A stretch of 50,930 nucleotides of DNA from Bipalium vagum (Eukaryota > Platyhelminthes > Tricladida > Geoplanidae): NCBI GenBank assembly GCA_037834085.1, contig JBBMKC010196163.1:1-50930 (forward strand), in the 5' to 3' direction. Below are positions 50,784 through 50,930 of this stretch, one piece after another. The position numbers and the translations under genes were made by a program. Numbering within the stretch: position 1 is the first letter of the stretch; each line of letters opens with the position of its first letter. The notes beneath the pieces are model-generated. The model searched no databases. It was not told where the DNA came from and worked only from the letters and a program-made list of their open reading frames with translations.

Positions 50784-50930
50784 CTAGTGACGGTTATTAA
50801 TAAAATAAAACTTTTTGTCTGGATAGTATAGATTGTTGTAGTCTATCGTCTTTCGCCATCTTTCACTCAATTCCAAAATTCCGTGCCGATACCATTCGGG
50901 CTCCTTAGAAGCGAAAAAGTCTCGTATCCC
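50784..50930 (-). pseudogene. mariner transposase C-terminus, cut by the window edge
   Basis: The minus strand enters from the edge with an open frame reading ETFFASKEPEWYRHGILELS then ERWRKTIDYNNLYYPDKKFY and a stop at 50784. FFASK...FY.RGI..LPERW.K.I...G.Y is the mariner C-terminal signature, so this is the last part of another mariner copy that continues to the right. The portion seen is uninterrupted, but the terminal repeat was not recognised. Confidence 0.75.

Overview
The window is nuclear DNA from an animal, most likely an arthropod and possibly an acariform mite. It is very AT-rich. It has spliceosomal genes with canonical GT..AG introns, animal-specific proteins (USP5, CtBP, a SPE-39/VIPAS39 protein, a secreted discoidin-domain protein), many (TTA)n-type microsatellites and a dense population of decayed Tc1/mariner/pogo transposons. 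The CtBP core looks closest to arthropod CtBP by recalled family knowledge. The mite suggestion rests mainly on the many 43-70 bp introns and is only an inference. I see no bacterial, plasmid or phage features.

Layout. (a) 1-17,387, minus strand: the first four coding exons of a secreted or membrane protein with an N-terminal discoidin (F5/8 type C) domain. They are separated by introns of 1.8, 4.9 and 7.9 kb and the gene runs off the left edge. The introns hold microsatellites, an 8-bp tandem array and Tc1/mariner debris, including a 693-bp deletion derivative with intact terminal inverted repeats. (b) 17,388-22,238: intergenic, with a decayed transposase and a small Polinton/Maverick integrase fossil. 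(c) 22,239-25,118, plus strand: a complete two-exon USP5 (isopeptidase T) gene. (d) 25,119-29,506: mostly anonymous, with one unrecognised 127-codon ORF on the minus strand and an old LTR-retrotransposon fossil. (e) 29,507-40,301, plus strand: a gene I assemble as VIPAS39/SPE-39, with at least 14 coding exons. Three of its large introns hold DNA transposons: a 1,222-bp mariner, two pogo/Tigger relics and a 1,077-bp Tc1-like element. (f) 40,302-45,060: a transposon graveyard on the minus strand with three Tc1/mariner transposase relics. (g) 45,061-47,932: 5' flank of CtBP, with a tRNA-derived sequence, microsatellites and higher GC. (h) 47,933-49,945, plus strand: a complete six-exon CtBP gene. 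(i) The right edge cuts a mariner copy on the minus strand.

The host genes have unrelated jobs: cell surface, ubiquitin recycling, endosome-lysosome trafficking and transcriptional corepression. Nothing suggests they form a functional cluster. All four gene models rest on reading-frame and splice-phase continuity that I checked by hand. The least certain parts are exons 4 and 5 of VIPAS39 and one exon of that gene that I could not find. I did not find a convincing new biological system. The best leads are the unusual active-site neighbourhood of CtBP, possible zinc ligands in the normally degenerate N-terminal zinc finger of USP5, the very short introns, and the variety of Tc1/mariner/pogo families in 51 kb.
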